A DNA stretch of 64,000 nt from Paenibacillus sp. UNC499MF (GTDB taxonomy: Bacteria; Bacillota; Bacilli; Paenibacillales; NBRC-103111): contig NZ_FNVF01000004.1 in assembly GCF_900107975.1 (NCBI RefSeq), positions 248,001 through 312,000 of the forward strand. The letters are read 5' to 3'. The position numbers were made by a program, and so were the translations under genes. This document shows positions 7,697 through 16,343 of the stretch, one piece after another; the first letter of the stretch is position 1, and the number at the start of each line of letters is the position of its first letter. The notes below the pieces were generated by a model. The model was not told the DNA's origin and did no database searches. It saw only the letters and a program-made list of their open reading frames with translations.

Positions 7697-10117
7697 ATGA
7701 AGAAAATACGCGTGATAGGGATCGCCCTGCTCCTCCTATTTCTTACCTGTACGGCCGTGTTCGCCGCCGCCGTGCCCCGGAAAGACGGAATCGTGACCGA
7801 TCCCGCCGGACTGCTTACGCAATCCGAGGCCCGACAAGTGGAAAGCGGACTGAAGAACAGAGATTACGAAGTGTTTGTACTTACCGCTAAGGGTTTGTCC
7901 GAGAGTGAAGGAGAACGGCTCGCGAATGAAGCTTACGATCAATGGGGGCTGAACCGGAATCAGCTGATGCTGGTCATTACGACTCAGCCGAACTATGTCC
8001 ATTTGGTTTACGAAAATGAGCAGCTGGACGCGGCCGTTGCGCGGAGCAAAGCGAAAAATGCCAAGGGGATCGTGGATCTTAAGTTCGTACCGGCGGCGGG
8101 AGAAGGCAGAATTGGAGGAGGTATCCTGGCAGTCAGCGGCTATGTGAACTCGATTGCCGGAGCGGGAGCATCTTCCGGGAACAGCGGCGATTCGGGCGTA
8201 AGTGATTCCCGCGGCTCCGGTATGGCTTCCATTCTCCCGGTTGTGCTGGGACTGGCCGTGATCGGAGCGGGAATTTGGGCCTTCTGGCAGTACAAAAGAA
8301 GAGCCGCGGCCCGGAAACGGCTGGCAGAAGCGAAGCAGCTGCTGGACGGAACGCAGCCGGTGCTGAACGGAATGCTGTTTTCGGAAGTTTTTCAGGACCT
8401 GGAGAAACAGTTTTTACAGGGAGAAACGAAAGAAAAAGCCGCCGAGCTGGAAAATGCGGTAGTGCGGCTGCAGGGGGAAGCCGAAGAACTGGGCGGACGC
8501 CTGGCGGCACAGAAGATTCCCTTGCTCATTAACGCCAAAGCGGAGGCTGAGACAAGAAAGCTTCTTCAAGCCGTACAGGAATTTGTCCAAAAGATAGCAC
8601 CGTATGGGACGCAGCTTGCGGAAATCGAAAAGCAGTCCACGGAAGTCAGAAAATCCGTGGACCGGGCAAAGAACGGCATCGCCGAGGCAGAGGAAGCCGT
8701 CGAAGCGCTCGCCCGCCGGACGGGTTATCCGCTTACCGTGCTGAGGAAGCATGCGGAGCAGGCCAAGACGGCTTATGCCAAGGCCGACGAGCTGGATGAA
8801 TTCGACTTCATGCAGGCGGAAACGTCGGTACAGACCGCGCTCGGGGAGCTGGATTTCATCCGGAAAGCGATGGGGGAGTTCGACGCGTTGTCGGCAAGGC
8901 AGCCCGGAATTTTGCCCGCGGTTGAAGTGCTGGAAAAAGAACTCCGGGAAATAGTCCGGCGGGAGAGCCTTCTGCTCACCGATGGCGATCCCTACGCCCT
9001 GCTCCGGCAGGCAAGGGAGGAAGCCGCACGCCTGGAGACTCTGCTGGAAGCGGGCGATACCGAAGAGGGCGGCCGCAGCGCGGCTGCCATAGACGAGAGC
9101 ATGAAGGCCACCCGCAGCCTTGTGGAGGCGATGATCGCCGACCGGGAGTCTGCGCGGAAGACGGCCGGGGACATCGGGGAGCTGACGGGCGAACTCGGCG
9201 ATTTCGGCCGCGCTTACCGGGAGGAGTCCCTTAAAGTCGCCCGCGATTACGCGGAGGTGCACCGTCAGGAGCTGCAGGCCGACTACGACCGCCTGATGCG
9301 GGCGCGCGAAGAGCTTGACCGGCGGCTGACGGAGATCCGGTCCGGGCTCGCCCCGGACGTCCAGAAGTACCGCTCGGCCCGGGAGGCCGGTACGGAGGCT
9401 CAAGCGCTGATGACCGAGATTCGGGAGCTTCGCGCACGGATTCTCGGGTATCACGACAGCTTGAACTCGCGGGCACGGGCCGTAAAGCTTGCGCTGGACG
9501 AGGAACGCGGGCGGCTGCGGCAGGCGGCTTCCGCGTTCCGGGAGCTCCAGGTGGAATCGCCGGAGCTGTCCGCGATGATTGGCGACGGCGAAAGCAGGCT
9601 GGCGCAGCTGGAGCAGCTCGCGCAAGCGCCGGTGCTGGACGTGGGCCTGCTGGAAGAGCGCCAGCGGGGGCTCGCCGTCCAGGCGGGGCAGGCCGCGGAG
9701 CGGGTGCAGCAGCTGCTGCGGGAGAAGGAAGAGACGCTGCGCTCGGTCAGGCAGCTCGAAGGAGAGTACCGGAGCCGGCATTCCCGGTACGGCGGCAGCA
9801 TAAGCCTGTCGCCCTATTCCTCCGGCTACGAGACGCTGATGGAGGAAAGCCGGGGGCTTATCGCCCGGGGACTTTTCGCGGAAGCGATGCAGCGCATCTC
9901 GTCCGGCCAGCAGCTGCTGGAGCAGATGGACCGGGACTATCAGCGCCGGATGTACGAGGAGCAGCTCCGCCGCAGAGGTCCAGGCGGACCCGGGGGAGGA
10001 GGCTACTCCTCGGGGAGTTCCGGCTGGGGAAGCGGAGGCGGAGGACGTTCCTCAGGCAGCTCCGGCTGGGGCGGCGGCTCTTCCGGAGGGCGATCCTCGG
10101 GATCGTCCAAATGGTAG
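7697..10117 (+). CDS. TPM-domain surface protein with long coiled coil
   Basis: Protein of 806 residues. A signal peptide (1-24) is followed by a TPM domain (TLP18.3/Psb32/MOLO-1 family, about 28-150; start motif DGIVTDPAGLL), a Gly/Ser linker, one membrane segment (about 176-196) and roughly 540 residues of charged, Glu/Arg/Leu-rich helix predicted to form coiled coils. The tail is almost pure Gly/Ser/Trp (about 755-806). TPM proteins are extracellular and often linked to membrane-protein quality control, but no enzymatic activity can be assigned here. The topology would place the TPM domain outside and the coiled coil in the cytoplasm. The coding region becomes more GC-rich toward the 3' end. 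It stands alone and is closed by a terminator. Confidence 0.8.
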   Translation: MKKIRVIGIALLLLFLTCTAVFAAAVPRKDGIVTDPAGLLTQSEARQVESGLKNRDYEVFVLTAKGLSESEGERLANEAYDQWGLNRNQLMLVITTQPNYVHLVYENEQLDAAVARSKAKNAKGIVDLKFVPAAGEGRIGGGILAVSGYVNSIAGAGASSGNSGDSGVSDSRGSGMASILPVVLGLAVIGAGIWAFWQYKRRAAARKRLAEAKQLLDGTQPVLNGMLFSEVFQDLEKQFLQGETKEKAAELENAVVRLQGEAEELGGRLAAQKIPLLINAKAEAETRKLLQAVQEFVQKIAPYGTQLAEIEKQSTEVRKSVDRAKNGIAEAEEAVEALARRTGYPLTVLRKHAEQAKTAYAKADELDEFDFMQAETSVQTALGELDFIRKAMGEFDALSARQPGILPAVEVLEKELREIVRRESLLLTDGDPYALLRQAREEAARLETLLEAGDTEEGGRSAAAIDESMKATRSLVEAMIADRESARKTAGDIGELTGELGDFGRAYREESLKVARDYAEVHRQELQADYDRLMRAREELDRRLTEIRSGLAPDVQKYRSAREAGTEAQALMTEIRELRARILGYHDSLNSRARAVKLALDEERGRLRQAASAFRELQVESPELSAMIGDGESRLAQLEQLAQAPVLDVGLLEERQRGLAVQAGQAAERVQQLLREKEETLRSVRQLEGEYRSRHSRYGGSISLSPYSSGYETLMEESRGLIARGLFAEAMQRISSGQQLLEQMDRDYQRRMYEEQLRRRGPGGPGGGGYSSGSSGWGSGGGGRSSGSSGWGGGSSGGRSSGSSKW

Positions 10118-10164
10118 GGTGCCGCGCGGCATGAGAAGCGCAGACAAGTCGCGGGGATAAACGA

Positions 10165-10202
10165 AAAGAAGGAGGAACCCACGAGTCCTCCTTCTTTTTT
10201 TG
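10165..10202 (+). terminator. Intrinsic terminator after the TPM gene
   Basis: AAGAAGGAGGA and TCCTCCTTCTT form a stem with a small loop, followed by a T-run. Confidence 0.85.
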
Positions 10203-10375
10203 CATATTAACGAAGGTGTGAATTCGCCGCGGCCCCTTGCCCTTTGACTTCTCGGGGACTAGACCGACCAACGCGCAGCGTCGCAGCGGTAAAAGCTGCC
10301 CAAGGGGGATATTCTGCCCGATCTGAAACGTTTCCGCTGCCCCGCCGTATAGTACACCCAAAAGGAGGTATGGCC

Positions 10376-10555
10376 ATGCTAAAAAAATTGCTGACTAAAC
10401 TTCTTGGTGCCGACAAGCACAAAGGCTCCCACTACCGCCCCCACAGCAGCAGCGACAATTTCCGCAGACATTCCCACAAGAATTACAACGGCCACAATAA
10501 CTACGGTCACAATCACTACAAGAAAAAACGTTCTTCCAGCTCCTACAGCAGTTAA
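10376..10555 (+). CDS. Small His/Asn/Ser-rich basic protein
   Basis: Predicted 59-residue protein. The ATG at 10376 sits 7 nt after a perfect GGAGG. The N-terminus is a short amphipathic Leu/Lys segment. The rest is rich in His, Asn, Tyr, Ser and Lys (8 His between residues 15 and 47) and ends in a Ser/Tyr tail. There is no signal peptide or membrane span. The composition suggests metal or nucleic-acid binding, or an intrinsically disordered spore or coat-like protein; none of these can be proven. It ends 3 bp before the convergent kinase gene, and its Ser-rich tail could be a kinase substrate (speculation). Confidence 0.65.
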   Translation: MLKKLLTKLLGADKHKGSHYRPHSSSDNFRRHSHKNYNGHNNYGHNHYKKKRSSSSYSS

Positions 10556-10558
10556 TCC

Positions 10559-11470
10559 TCATCCTTCAAGTTTCGCCAGAATTCCATCGATTTCGTTTTG
10601 TATCTCGTCCGCACGTTCATAAGGCTGTTCCGTCAAAAGCAACCGGCGGAGCAGTTTTTTCGTTCCGGGATGAAGCGGCAGCTCTTTTTCCCAGCTTAAT
10701 CCGGCGTCTTTTGCCGTATTTTCGTCTTCCGGGGAATAAGTGCTGTACAGCAAAAATAAAAGCAGATGGCCGGTTGCGTAGAAATCGCTGGTCACATGGA
10801 CGGCCCTCCGGTATTTCTTCTCCGACGGATCGTCGTTGTCCACCTCCGCATCCCACCGGGATAATTGCTTTTCGTGAGGGCTGTCCGAAGCGGAACCGCC
10901 GGAATCAACCGCACGGGCAAGCCCGAAGTCGATCAGCTTCACCCGGTCTCCGTCCAGCAGCACGTTGGCGATCGAAAAGTCCCGGTGGACGATTCCCTGA
11001 GCGTGCAGCATCCCGGCAAGCTCCAGCAGCCGCCGGACAAGCCGCAAAGCTTCCTTCTCGGAGAAAGCCCTGTCCTCACGGAACAGCAGGACGTCCAGCG
11101 AGCTCCCCCGTACATATTCCATCGTAAAACAGAACTCGCCCCGCCAGGTGAAAGCCTCATAGAATGCGGGAATATCCGGATGCCGAAGCTTCCGGAGCAT
11201 GGCGGTTTCCTGCGCGAAGATGTCTTCCGCCCGCTTTTTTCCGCCTCTCACGGGCGATACCCTTTTCAGCACTACCTGCTGTCCGTTAACCGTATTCAGG
11301 GCCAGATAGGCGACGCCGAAACTGCCGGCTCCGAGTTTTTTCGCGATTTTGTAGGTGCCGGCAACTACAGTGCCTTTTCGAAAAGGCAGACCGCGTATAG
11401 AGCGGAGGCTTTTGCCGAAGCATCGATGGAGATAGGTATGCAGGTGCTTGAAGCGTTTGAACATCCTCAT
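10559..11470 (-). CDS. Eukaryotic-type serine/threonine protein kinase
   Basis: Soluble kinase of 303 residues with no membrane segment or PASTA domains. The nucleotide loop GAGSFGVAYLA, the VLKR lysine, the catalytic loop HRDFSIANVLL and the DFGLA magnesium site are all present, so it should be active. A basic N-terminal tail (1-35) precedes the fold. The ATG at 11470 has AAAGGAG 8 nt upstream. The C-terminal lobe is short and there is no sensor domain, so the input signal is unknown. It is convergent with the small His-rich protein. Confidence 0.85.
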   Translation of the reverse strand: MRMFKRFKHLHTYLHRCFGKSLRSIRGLPFRKGTVVAGTYKIAKKLGAGSFGVAYLALNTVNGQQVVLKRVSPVRGGKKRAEDIFAQETAMLRKLRHPDIPAFYEAFTWRGEFCFTMEYVRGSSLDVLLFREDRAFSEKEALRLVRRLLELAGMLHAQGIVHRDFSIANVLLDGDRVKLIDFGLARAVDSGGSASDSPHEKQLSRWDAEVDNDDPSEKKYRRAVHVTSDFYATGHLLLFLLYSTYSPEDENTAKDAGLSWEKELPLHPGTKKLLRRLLLTEQPYERADEIQNEIDGILAKLEG

Positions 11471-11635
11471 GGCAAGTTCTCCTTTTCCGGCCGGTAGTAC
11501 GGCTTCCGATCATAATCAAGACGGGCAGAATAACGATCATCGGGCGGAGTGCGTCATTTTTTATCGTCAGCAACGCTGCCGCCTATTCATAAGCATGTTA
11601 TACGCAAAAACGCCGTCCGAAGTAGCAGCCCCCTT

Positions 11636-11665
11636 TTGACAATCCGGCGGGTGTCTTTGTAAAGT
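11636..11665 (+). promoter_or_regulatory. Promoter of the two-component operon
   Basis: TTGACA at 11636-11641 and TAAAGT at 11660-11665 are separated by 18 bp, just upstream of the response regulator. Confidence 0.6.
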
Positions 11666-11696
11666 AACGGTAGCGAGACCGGAAGGAGTTAGAAGC

Positions 11697-12374
11697 ATGG
11701 CCGTTAAACAAATTTTGTATATTGAGGACGATCCCGAAATCGGCAAATGGGTAAACAGCCACTTGATCGAGCGGGGCTATGAAGTGAACTGGCTGCAATC
11801 CGGAGAGAAGGCGGCCGAATACTGGGAGAACAGCGACCTGGTCATTCTGGACGTGATGCTTCCGGGACTTGACGGCTTTTCGATCGGGCAGCGGATGAAA
11901 AAGAATTACCCGGATACGCCCGTTCTGATGCTCTCCGCCCGGACCTCTATCGACGATAAATTGCAGGGTCTTCAGTTCGCGGACGATTACGTGACGAAGC
12001 CGTTTCATCCGGATGAGCTGGCGGCCCGTGTCGAAGTGCTGCTGCGGCGTACAGGTAAACCGGCGCAGGCGGAGCTCACGCTGCATCATTTGCAGGTGAA
12101 TATGGAGGAGAACCGGATCGTGGATACGCGGACCGGGGAAGAAATTATTTTGACGGGAAAACAATTTCAGATTTTCATGTATTTTCTGCGTCATCCGAAT
12201 CAGATTCTTACAAAAGAACAGCTGTACGAAGGGGTCTGGGGAGACCCTTACATCGACGGGGACAAAACGCTGATGGTTCATATCCGTTATCTCCGCGAAA
12301 AAATCGAACGGGATCCCAGCCAGCCCGAAATCGTGGAAACGATCCGCGGCATCGGTTACCGGGTGAGAGCATGA
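11697..12374 (+). CDS. OmpR-family response regulator
   Basis: Response regulator of 225 residues. The receiver domain has the acidic pair D11/D12, phospho-acceptor D52 (VILDVMLPG) and the conserved Lys in VTKPF. The OmpR/PhoB winged-helix DNA-binding domain spans about 130-225, ending VETIRGIGYRV. The ribosome site is AAGGAG. The stop overlaps the kinase start by 4 bp (ATGA), implying translational coupling. It probably activates the ABC genes downstream through the direct repeat at 13733-13751. Confidence 0.93.
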   Translation: MAVKQILYIEDDPEIGKWVNSHLIERGYEVNWLQSGEKAAEYWENSDLVILDVMLPGLDGFSIGQRMKKNYPDTPVLMLSARTSIDDKLQGLQFADDYVTKPFHPDELAARVEVLLRRTGKPAQAELTLHHLQVNMEENRIVDTRTGEEIILTGKQFQIFMYFLRHPNQILTKEQLYEGVWGDPYIDGDKTLMVHIRYLREKIERDPSQPEIVETIRGIGYRVRA

Positions 12375-13732
12375 AGTGGCGCCACTCGCTGCTGGTCAAA
12401 TATTTGTGCATCGTGGTGTTCGCGATGCTGATTTGGCCGGTTGTTTTTCCGATGGCCGCTGTTCTGTATTATTTGCCGCATTCGTTCAAAACCCAGGAAG
12501 AGAACCGGAAGACCAACCCCTATGCGAGGGGAAATGATATCGAGAAGTTCTGGCATGGGGAAGCCAAGAAGCTGCTGGGCGCCGGAGACGAGGGGATCGA
12601 CAAGCGGATGCGGGAGCTGAAGAAGGAGTATCCGAAGGCGGATCTTTTCTGGGTTGACGGCAGCGGCAAAACGCGCTTAGCCCTGCCGGAAAGGCAGGAC
12701 CTTCCTGCCATGTGGGAAGCGGCCGATACGATCTCTTTTATGAAAAAGAGCTACAACGGCGATCCTTTTACAACGGTCGCTTTTGTGGGTGAGGACGCTG
12801 CGCAAGGGTTTATGGTGATGCAGATTCCGCGGGCGCTGATGAAGGAGGAACGGCCTATCTACAGCGACAGGTATGTCATCGGCCTCGTCCTGCTGGCCTT
12901 CGGCTTGTTCCTGTTCATGTCGTGGCTGTTCTTCTACCGCATCCGGAAGCGGCTCGTTCACCTGGAAGAGGCGATGGCGCTGCCGGAGGGCCGGGATATT
13001 CCCCATCCGATAGCCGTCAGCAAGAAGGACGAAATCGGACAGCTGGAGCTGGCCTTCAACCGGATGATCGAGGAGCTGACGACGAGCCGCCAGCGGGAGC
13101 GCAAAGAGGAGGGCCTGCGAAAGCAGCTGATCGCGAACCTGTCCCACGATCTGCGCACGCCGCTGACGATTATCCGCAGCCATGCTTATTCTTTGCAGAA
13201 GGAGCCGATTTCTGCGTCAGGCAAAACTTCGCTGACGCTGATCGAGGCGAAGTCCGACGATCTGAACCGGCTCATCGACAACCTGCTGTCGTACACGCTG
13301 CTTTCCGCCGGGAAGTACCCGCTCCAGCGGACCGAAATCGACGTGGCCCGGCTCGCCCGGACTTCCGCCGCCGCCTGGTATCCCGTGTTCGAGGAAGAAG
13401 GCATATTCATGGACGTCGGCGTGCCGGAGTACCCCGTATATTGGAAGGCCGATCCCCAGTGGATGAACCGGATTCTGGACAATCTGTTCCAGAACGTGCT
13501 CCGGCATGCCAAGTCGGGTGGATATATCGGCCTGCGCATCGAAGAAAGAGACGGCCGGACCGCTCTTGTGATCGAGGACAAGGGCCCTGGCATGAAGGCG
13601 CCGTCGGCGGAGAAGGGGGCGGGAATCGGGCTCACGATCGTTGCGCTGATGGTGAAAGACATGCAACTGGGCTGGGAGGTCGTCAGCTCGCCGGAAGGAA
13701 CGGCGATCTATTTGTTCCCGCGTGACCGGTGA
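12371..13732 (+). CDS. Sensor histidine kinase
   Basis: Membrane kinase of 453 residues. TM1 (about 8-32) and TM2 (about 163-185) flank an extracellular sensor of about 130 residues. Then follow a HAMP-like linker, the HisKA motif NLSHDLRTPLT with H259, and an HATPase_c domain with N-box (NLFQN), DKGPGM and GIGLTI. The large external domain distinguishes it from BceS-type kinases, which lack one, so it may sense ligand directly. It is translationally coupled to the regulator and lies 76 bp before an ABC exporter of the antibiotic-immunity type. Confidence 0.92.
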   Translation: MKWRHSLLVKYLCIVVFAMLIWPVVFPMAAVLYYLPHSFKTQEENRKTNPYARGNDIEKFWHGEAKKLLGAGDEGIDKRMRELKKEYPKADLFWVDGSGKTRLALPERQDLPAMWEAADTISFMKKSYNGDPFTTVAFVGEDAAQGFMVMQIPRALMKEERPIYSDRYVIGLVLLAFGLFLFMSWLFFYRIRKRLVHLEEAMALPEGRDIPHPIAVSKKDEIGQLELAFNRMIEELTTSRQRERKEEGLRKQLIANLSHDLRTPLTIIRSHAYSLQKEPISASGKTSLTLIEAKSDDLNRLIDNLLSYTLLSAGKYPLQRTEIDVARLARTSAAAWYPVFEEEGIFMDVGVPEYPVYWKADPQWMNRILDNLFQNVLRHAKSGGYIGLRIEERDGRTALVIEDKGPGMKAPSAEKGAGIGLTIVALMVKDMQLGWEVVSSPEGTAIYLFPRDR

Positions 13733-13751
13733 TTTTAAACGAATCTTAAAC
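13733..13751 (+). promoter_or_regulatory. Direct repeat, candidate response-regulator site
   Basis: TTTTAAAC and TCTTAAAC are spaced one helical turn apart (11 bp), as OmpR/PhoB-family dimers prefer. They sit just after the kinase stop and 33 bp before a TAATAT -10-like element at 13783-13788. This suggests a separate inducible promoter for the ABC genes. Confidence 0.5.
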
Positions 13752-13808
13752 AATCCGCACCCTGGGATTAACCTTCGCTCTTTAATATAAGGGGCGAGGT
13801 GATTTTCC

Positions 13809-14723
13809 ATGAACGAAATGATTATTCAAACCTTCGGGTTGTCCAAACAATACAAATTGAGATCTGCCGTGGACAACGTGAATCTCCAAATCCGCAAAGG
13901 AGATATTTACGGCTTTCTGGGGCCCAACGGGGCGGGGAAAACGACGACCATCCGAATGCTGCTCGGCCTGATCCGCCCGACGAAAGGGACGGTTCAGCTG
14001 TTCGGCAAAGATCTGCGCAAGGAAAAGCTGGCGATCCTGCGCAAGGTCGGCTCCCTGGTGGAGTACCCTTCCTATTACGGTCATCTGACGGCTTACGAAA
14101 ATCTGGAGGCGATCCGCCGCATTCTCGACGTGCCGAAACAGCGGATCGACGAAGTGCTGGCGATTGTCCGCCTGACGAAGGAAGCGAAGCGCCCGGTGAA
14201 GGGCTACTCGCTCGGCATGAAGCAGCGTCTGGGCATCGCCGCCGCGCTGCTGGGCAGCCCGGAGCTGCTCGTGCTCGACGAGCCCACGAACGGGCTCGAC
14301 CCGTCCGGCATCCTGGAGATCCGGGAGCTGATCAAAAGCATGCCGCAGCAGTACGGCGTGACGGTTCTCGTATCGAGCCACCTGCTGAGTGAGGTGGATC
14401 AGATGGCCAGCCGCGTGGGCATTATCCGTGGAGGCTCGATGATCTTCGAAGACACGATCGAGAGTCTTCGAAGAAAGGCGGGCGGCCAAATCCGCATTGC
14501 GGTGGACGCGCCCCAGCAGGCGCTGCGCACCGCCGCTTCGTCCGGCTGCTTCGCGGTGGCCGACGAGTCTTCGCTTCTTCTCGAGGAAGCTCCCGATGAG
14601 AAGATCGCGCAGGTTGTGGCCGGTCTGGTCCAGGCGGGACATTCCGTCTACCGGGTAGAAGAGAAGAAGAAATCGCTGGAGGATTTCTTCCTGGACCTGG
14701 TAGGGGAGGGAGACAGCTTATGA
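13809..14723 (+). CDS. ABC transporter ATPase, bacitracin/lantibiotic-immunity type
   Basis: Cytoplasmic ATPase subunit of 304 residues. Walker A is GPNGAGKTTT, the signature is YSLGMKQRL, Walker B is LLVLDEPTNGLDP, and a switch His lies in VSSHLL. The C-terminal extension of about 90 residues is typical of the BcrA/NukF/SpaF subfamily that removes peptide antibiotics from the membrane. It forms an operon with two permeases and follows a two-component system, the usual arrangement of antibiotic-sensing resistance modules. The actual antibiotic is unknown. Confidence 0.9.
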   Translation: MNEMIIQTFGLSKQYKLRSAVDNVNLQIRKGDIYGFLGPNGAGKTTTIRMLLGLIRPTKGTVQLFGKDLRKEKLAILRKVGSLVEYPSYYGHLTAYENLEAIRRILDVPKQRIDEVLAIVRLTKEAKRPVKGYSLGMKQRLGIAAALLGSPELLVLDEPTNGLDPSGILEIRELIKSMPQQYGVTVLVSSHLLSEVDQMASRVGIIRGGSMIFEDTIESLRRKAGGQIRIAVDAPQQALRTAASSGCFAVADESSLLLEEAPDEKIAQVVAGLVQAGHSVYRVEEKKKSLEDFFLDLVGEGDSL

Positions 14724-15433
14724 CCGGCAGAGTACTTGCCGCGGATTTCCTGAAAATCCGCCGGACGCTTGTCTGGTTCCTCGTGCTGCTGGGTCCCGTA
14801 GGCGTGGTCGGTCTCCAGGCCGTCAACTTCGGGCTGCGTTACGATTACCTGATCAAGGCGTACGCGAACGATCTCTGGTACGGGCTGCTCTCGAACGTCC
14901 AGTTTCTCGCGGCCCCGGCCCTGCTGCTCGGCATGACGCTGCTGACGTCGATGATCGCGGGCTACGAGCATCAGAGAAATTCCTGGAAGCAGCTGCTGGC
15001 CCTGCCGGTTTCCCGCTTCAGCGTCTTCACGTCAAAACTGCTGCTCGTGCTCATCCTGCTGCTCGTGTCGTGCCTCTTGCTGGCGGCGGGGTCCGTGCTG
15101 CTCGGCTTCCTGCTCGGCTTCGGGATGAACGTTCCCGTTATGCACGTCATCCGCATCAGCCTGTTCCCGCTTCTCGCCGGCACCCCCATCCTGGCCGTTC
15201 AGCTGTGGTTGTCCGTAGCGGTCCGGAATCAGGCCATCCCGCTGACGGCCGGAATTTTGGGAACCGTCCTGAGCCTCTTTTCGATCCGGCTGCCGGACTG
15301 GTTCCTGTGGAAATGGCCCCTGCTCGTGAACGAAGCCGGACGGCCCGAGCTTAACGTGTGGCTTGGAATCGCCACGGGCATCGTCGTGTTCCTGATCGGG
15401 CTGACTCATTTTACAAGACAGGATGTGAACTGA
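14720..15433 (+). CDS. ABC-2 type permease, first subunit
   Basis: Membrane protein of 237 residues with six predicted helices. Its YEHQRNSWKQLLALPVSR segment is typical of LanE/LanG-type immunity permeases. The start overlaps the ATPase stop by 4 bp. It is paralogous to the next gene; the shared GWKQ/SWKQ-LALPVSR block shows this. The pair probably forms a heterodimeric channel. Confidence 0.85.
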   Translation: MTGRVLAADFLKIRRTLVWFLVLLGPVGVVGLQAVNFGLRYDYLIKAYANDLWYGLLSNVQFLAAPALLLGMTLLTSMIAGYEHQRNSWKQLLALPVSRFSVFTSKLLLVLILLLVSCLLLAAGSVLLGFLLGFGMNVPVMHVIRISLFPLLAGTPILAVQLWLSVAVRNQAIPLTAGILGTVLSLFSIRLPDWFLWKWPLLVNEAGRPELNVWLGIATGIVVFLIGLTHFTRQDVN

Positions 15434-15434
15434 G

Positions 15435-16175
15435 ATGGCCGCTTTCTTTAACATACTGGGTGCCGAATGGCTGAAGCTGCGCAAAACGAACATTTGGCTG
15501 CTGATTTTCATCTCTCCGCTGCTCGCTTTCGCGGCCGGGCTTGCTATGACAGTGCCGGCGAATGAACCCCTGATCGCATGGGCGCTTCTGCTCAGCACGA
15601 TGGCCGTCATACATGCGATGCTGTTTCTCCCGCTGCTGACGGGCGTCTTTGCGGCTTACGTATGCCGCTACGAGCATACGGGCGGAGGCTGGAAGCAGGT
15701 GCTGGCCCTGCCGGTGTCGCGTTCGCACCTGTTCATCGCCAAGCTCCTGCTCGTCACCGGACTGCTCGCCGTCACTCAGCTGCTGTTCCTCGGCGGCTTG
15801 CTCGGAGCGGGCTTCGTCAAAGGGCTCGGCGCCAGCATTCCCTGGAGCCACCTGCTGTGGCCCGTCTTCGGCGGCTGGCTCGCTACTCTGCCGCTGGCGG
15901 CTCTGCAGCTCTCGGTATCCGTAGCCTGGGTGAGCTTCGCCGCTCCGCTTGCGCTCAACGTTATCTTCACGCTGCCGAACATTCTGGTGGCCAATTCCGA
16001 AACGTACGGCCCGTTCTACCCGTGGGCGCAGCCGTTCCTGGCGATGCTCCCGGCGACGGAAGACAGCTTGGGGTCTCTCCACGTTTCTTTCGAAACGCTG
16101 ATCTATGTCATTCTGGGAGGTTTCGTCGTTTTCTTCCTGTCAGGATTACGCTATTTTCAAAGAAAAGAAATTTGA
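15435..16175 (+). CDS. ABC-2 type permease, second subunit
   Basis: Membrane protein of 246 residues, six helices, with the block YEHTGGGWKQVLALPVSR matching the previous permease. The gene starts one base after the preceding stop. Translation is probably coupled, because only a weak ribosome site (AGGAT) is seen. It is the last gene of the TCS-ABC module and a terminator follows. Confidence 0.85.
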   Translation: MAAFFNILGAEWLKLRKTNIWLLIFISPLLAFAAGLAMTVPANEPLIAWALLLSTMAVIHAMLFLPLLTGVFAAYVCRYEHTGGGWKQVLALPVSRSHLFIAKLLLVTGLLAVTQLLFLGGLLGAGFVKGLGASIPWSHLLWPVFGGWLATLPLAALQLSVSVAWVSFAAPLALNVIFTLPNILVANSETYGPFYPWAQPFLAMLPATEDSLGSLHVSFETLIYVILGGFVVFFLSGLRYFQRKEI

Positions 16176-16222
16176 TGAGATTTTACGGATTTCTCCCCAT
16201 TTTCTGGATAAATGATAGAATG

Positions 16223-16259
16223 AGAGAAGGTGCCTCAAAGGTGCATCTTCTCTTTTTTT
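16223..16259 (+). terminator. Intrinsic terminator of the TCS-ABC module
   Basis: AGAGAAGGTGC and GCATCTTCTCT form a stem with one G-T pair and are followed by seven Ts. Confidence 0.85.
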
Positions 16260-16343
16260 CGTTTAGGGAGGCGGAGGTGCACGGGGCAAAAAATTTTCGG
16301 AAAAGCTCCGTAAGGTGTGATTCGATTAAAGAGGTGTTGGCAG

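Noticed and set aside
8414-9781. 455-codon minus-strand open frame inside the TPM gene
   Set aside because: Shadow of the Glu/Arg/Leu-rich coiled-coil coding region; no start signals.
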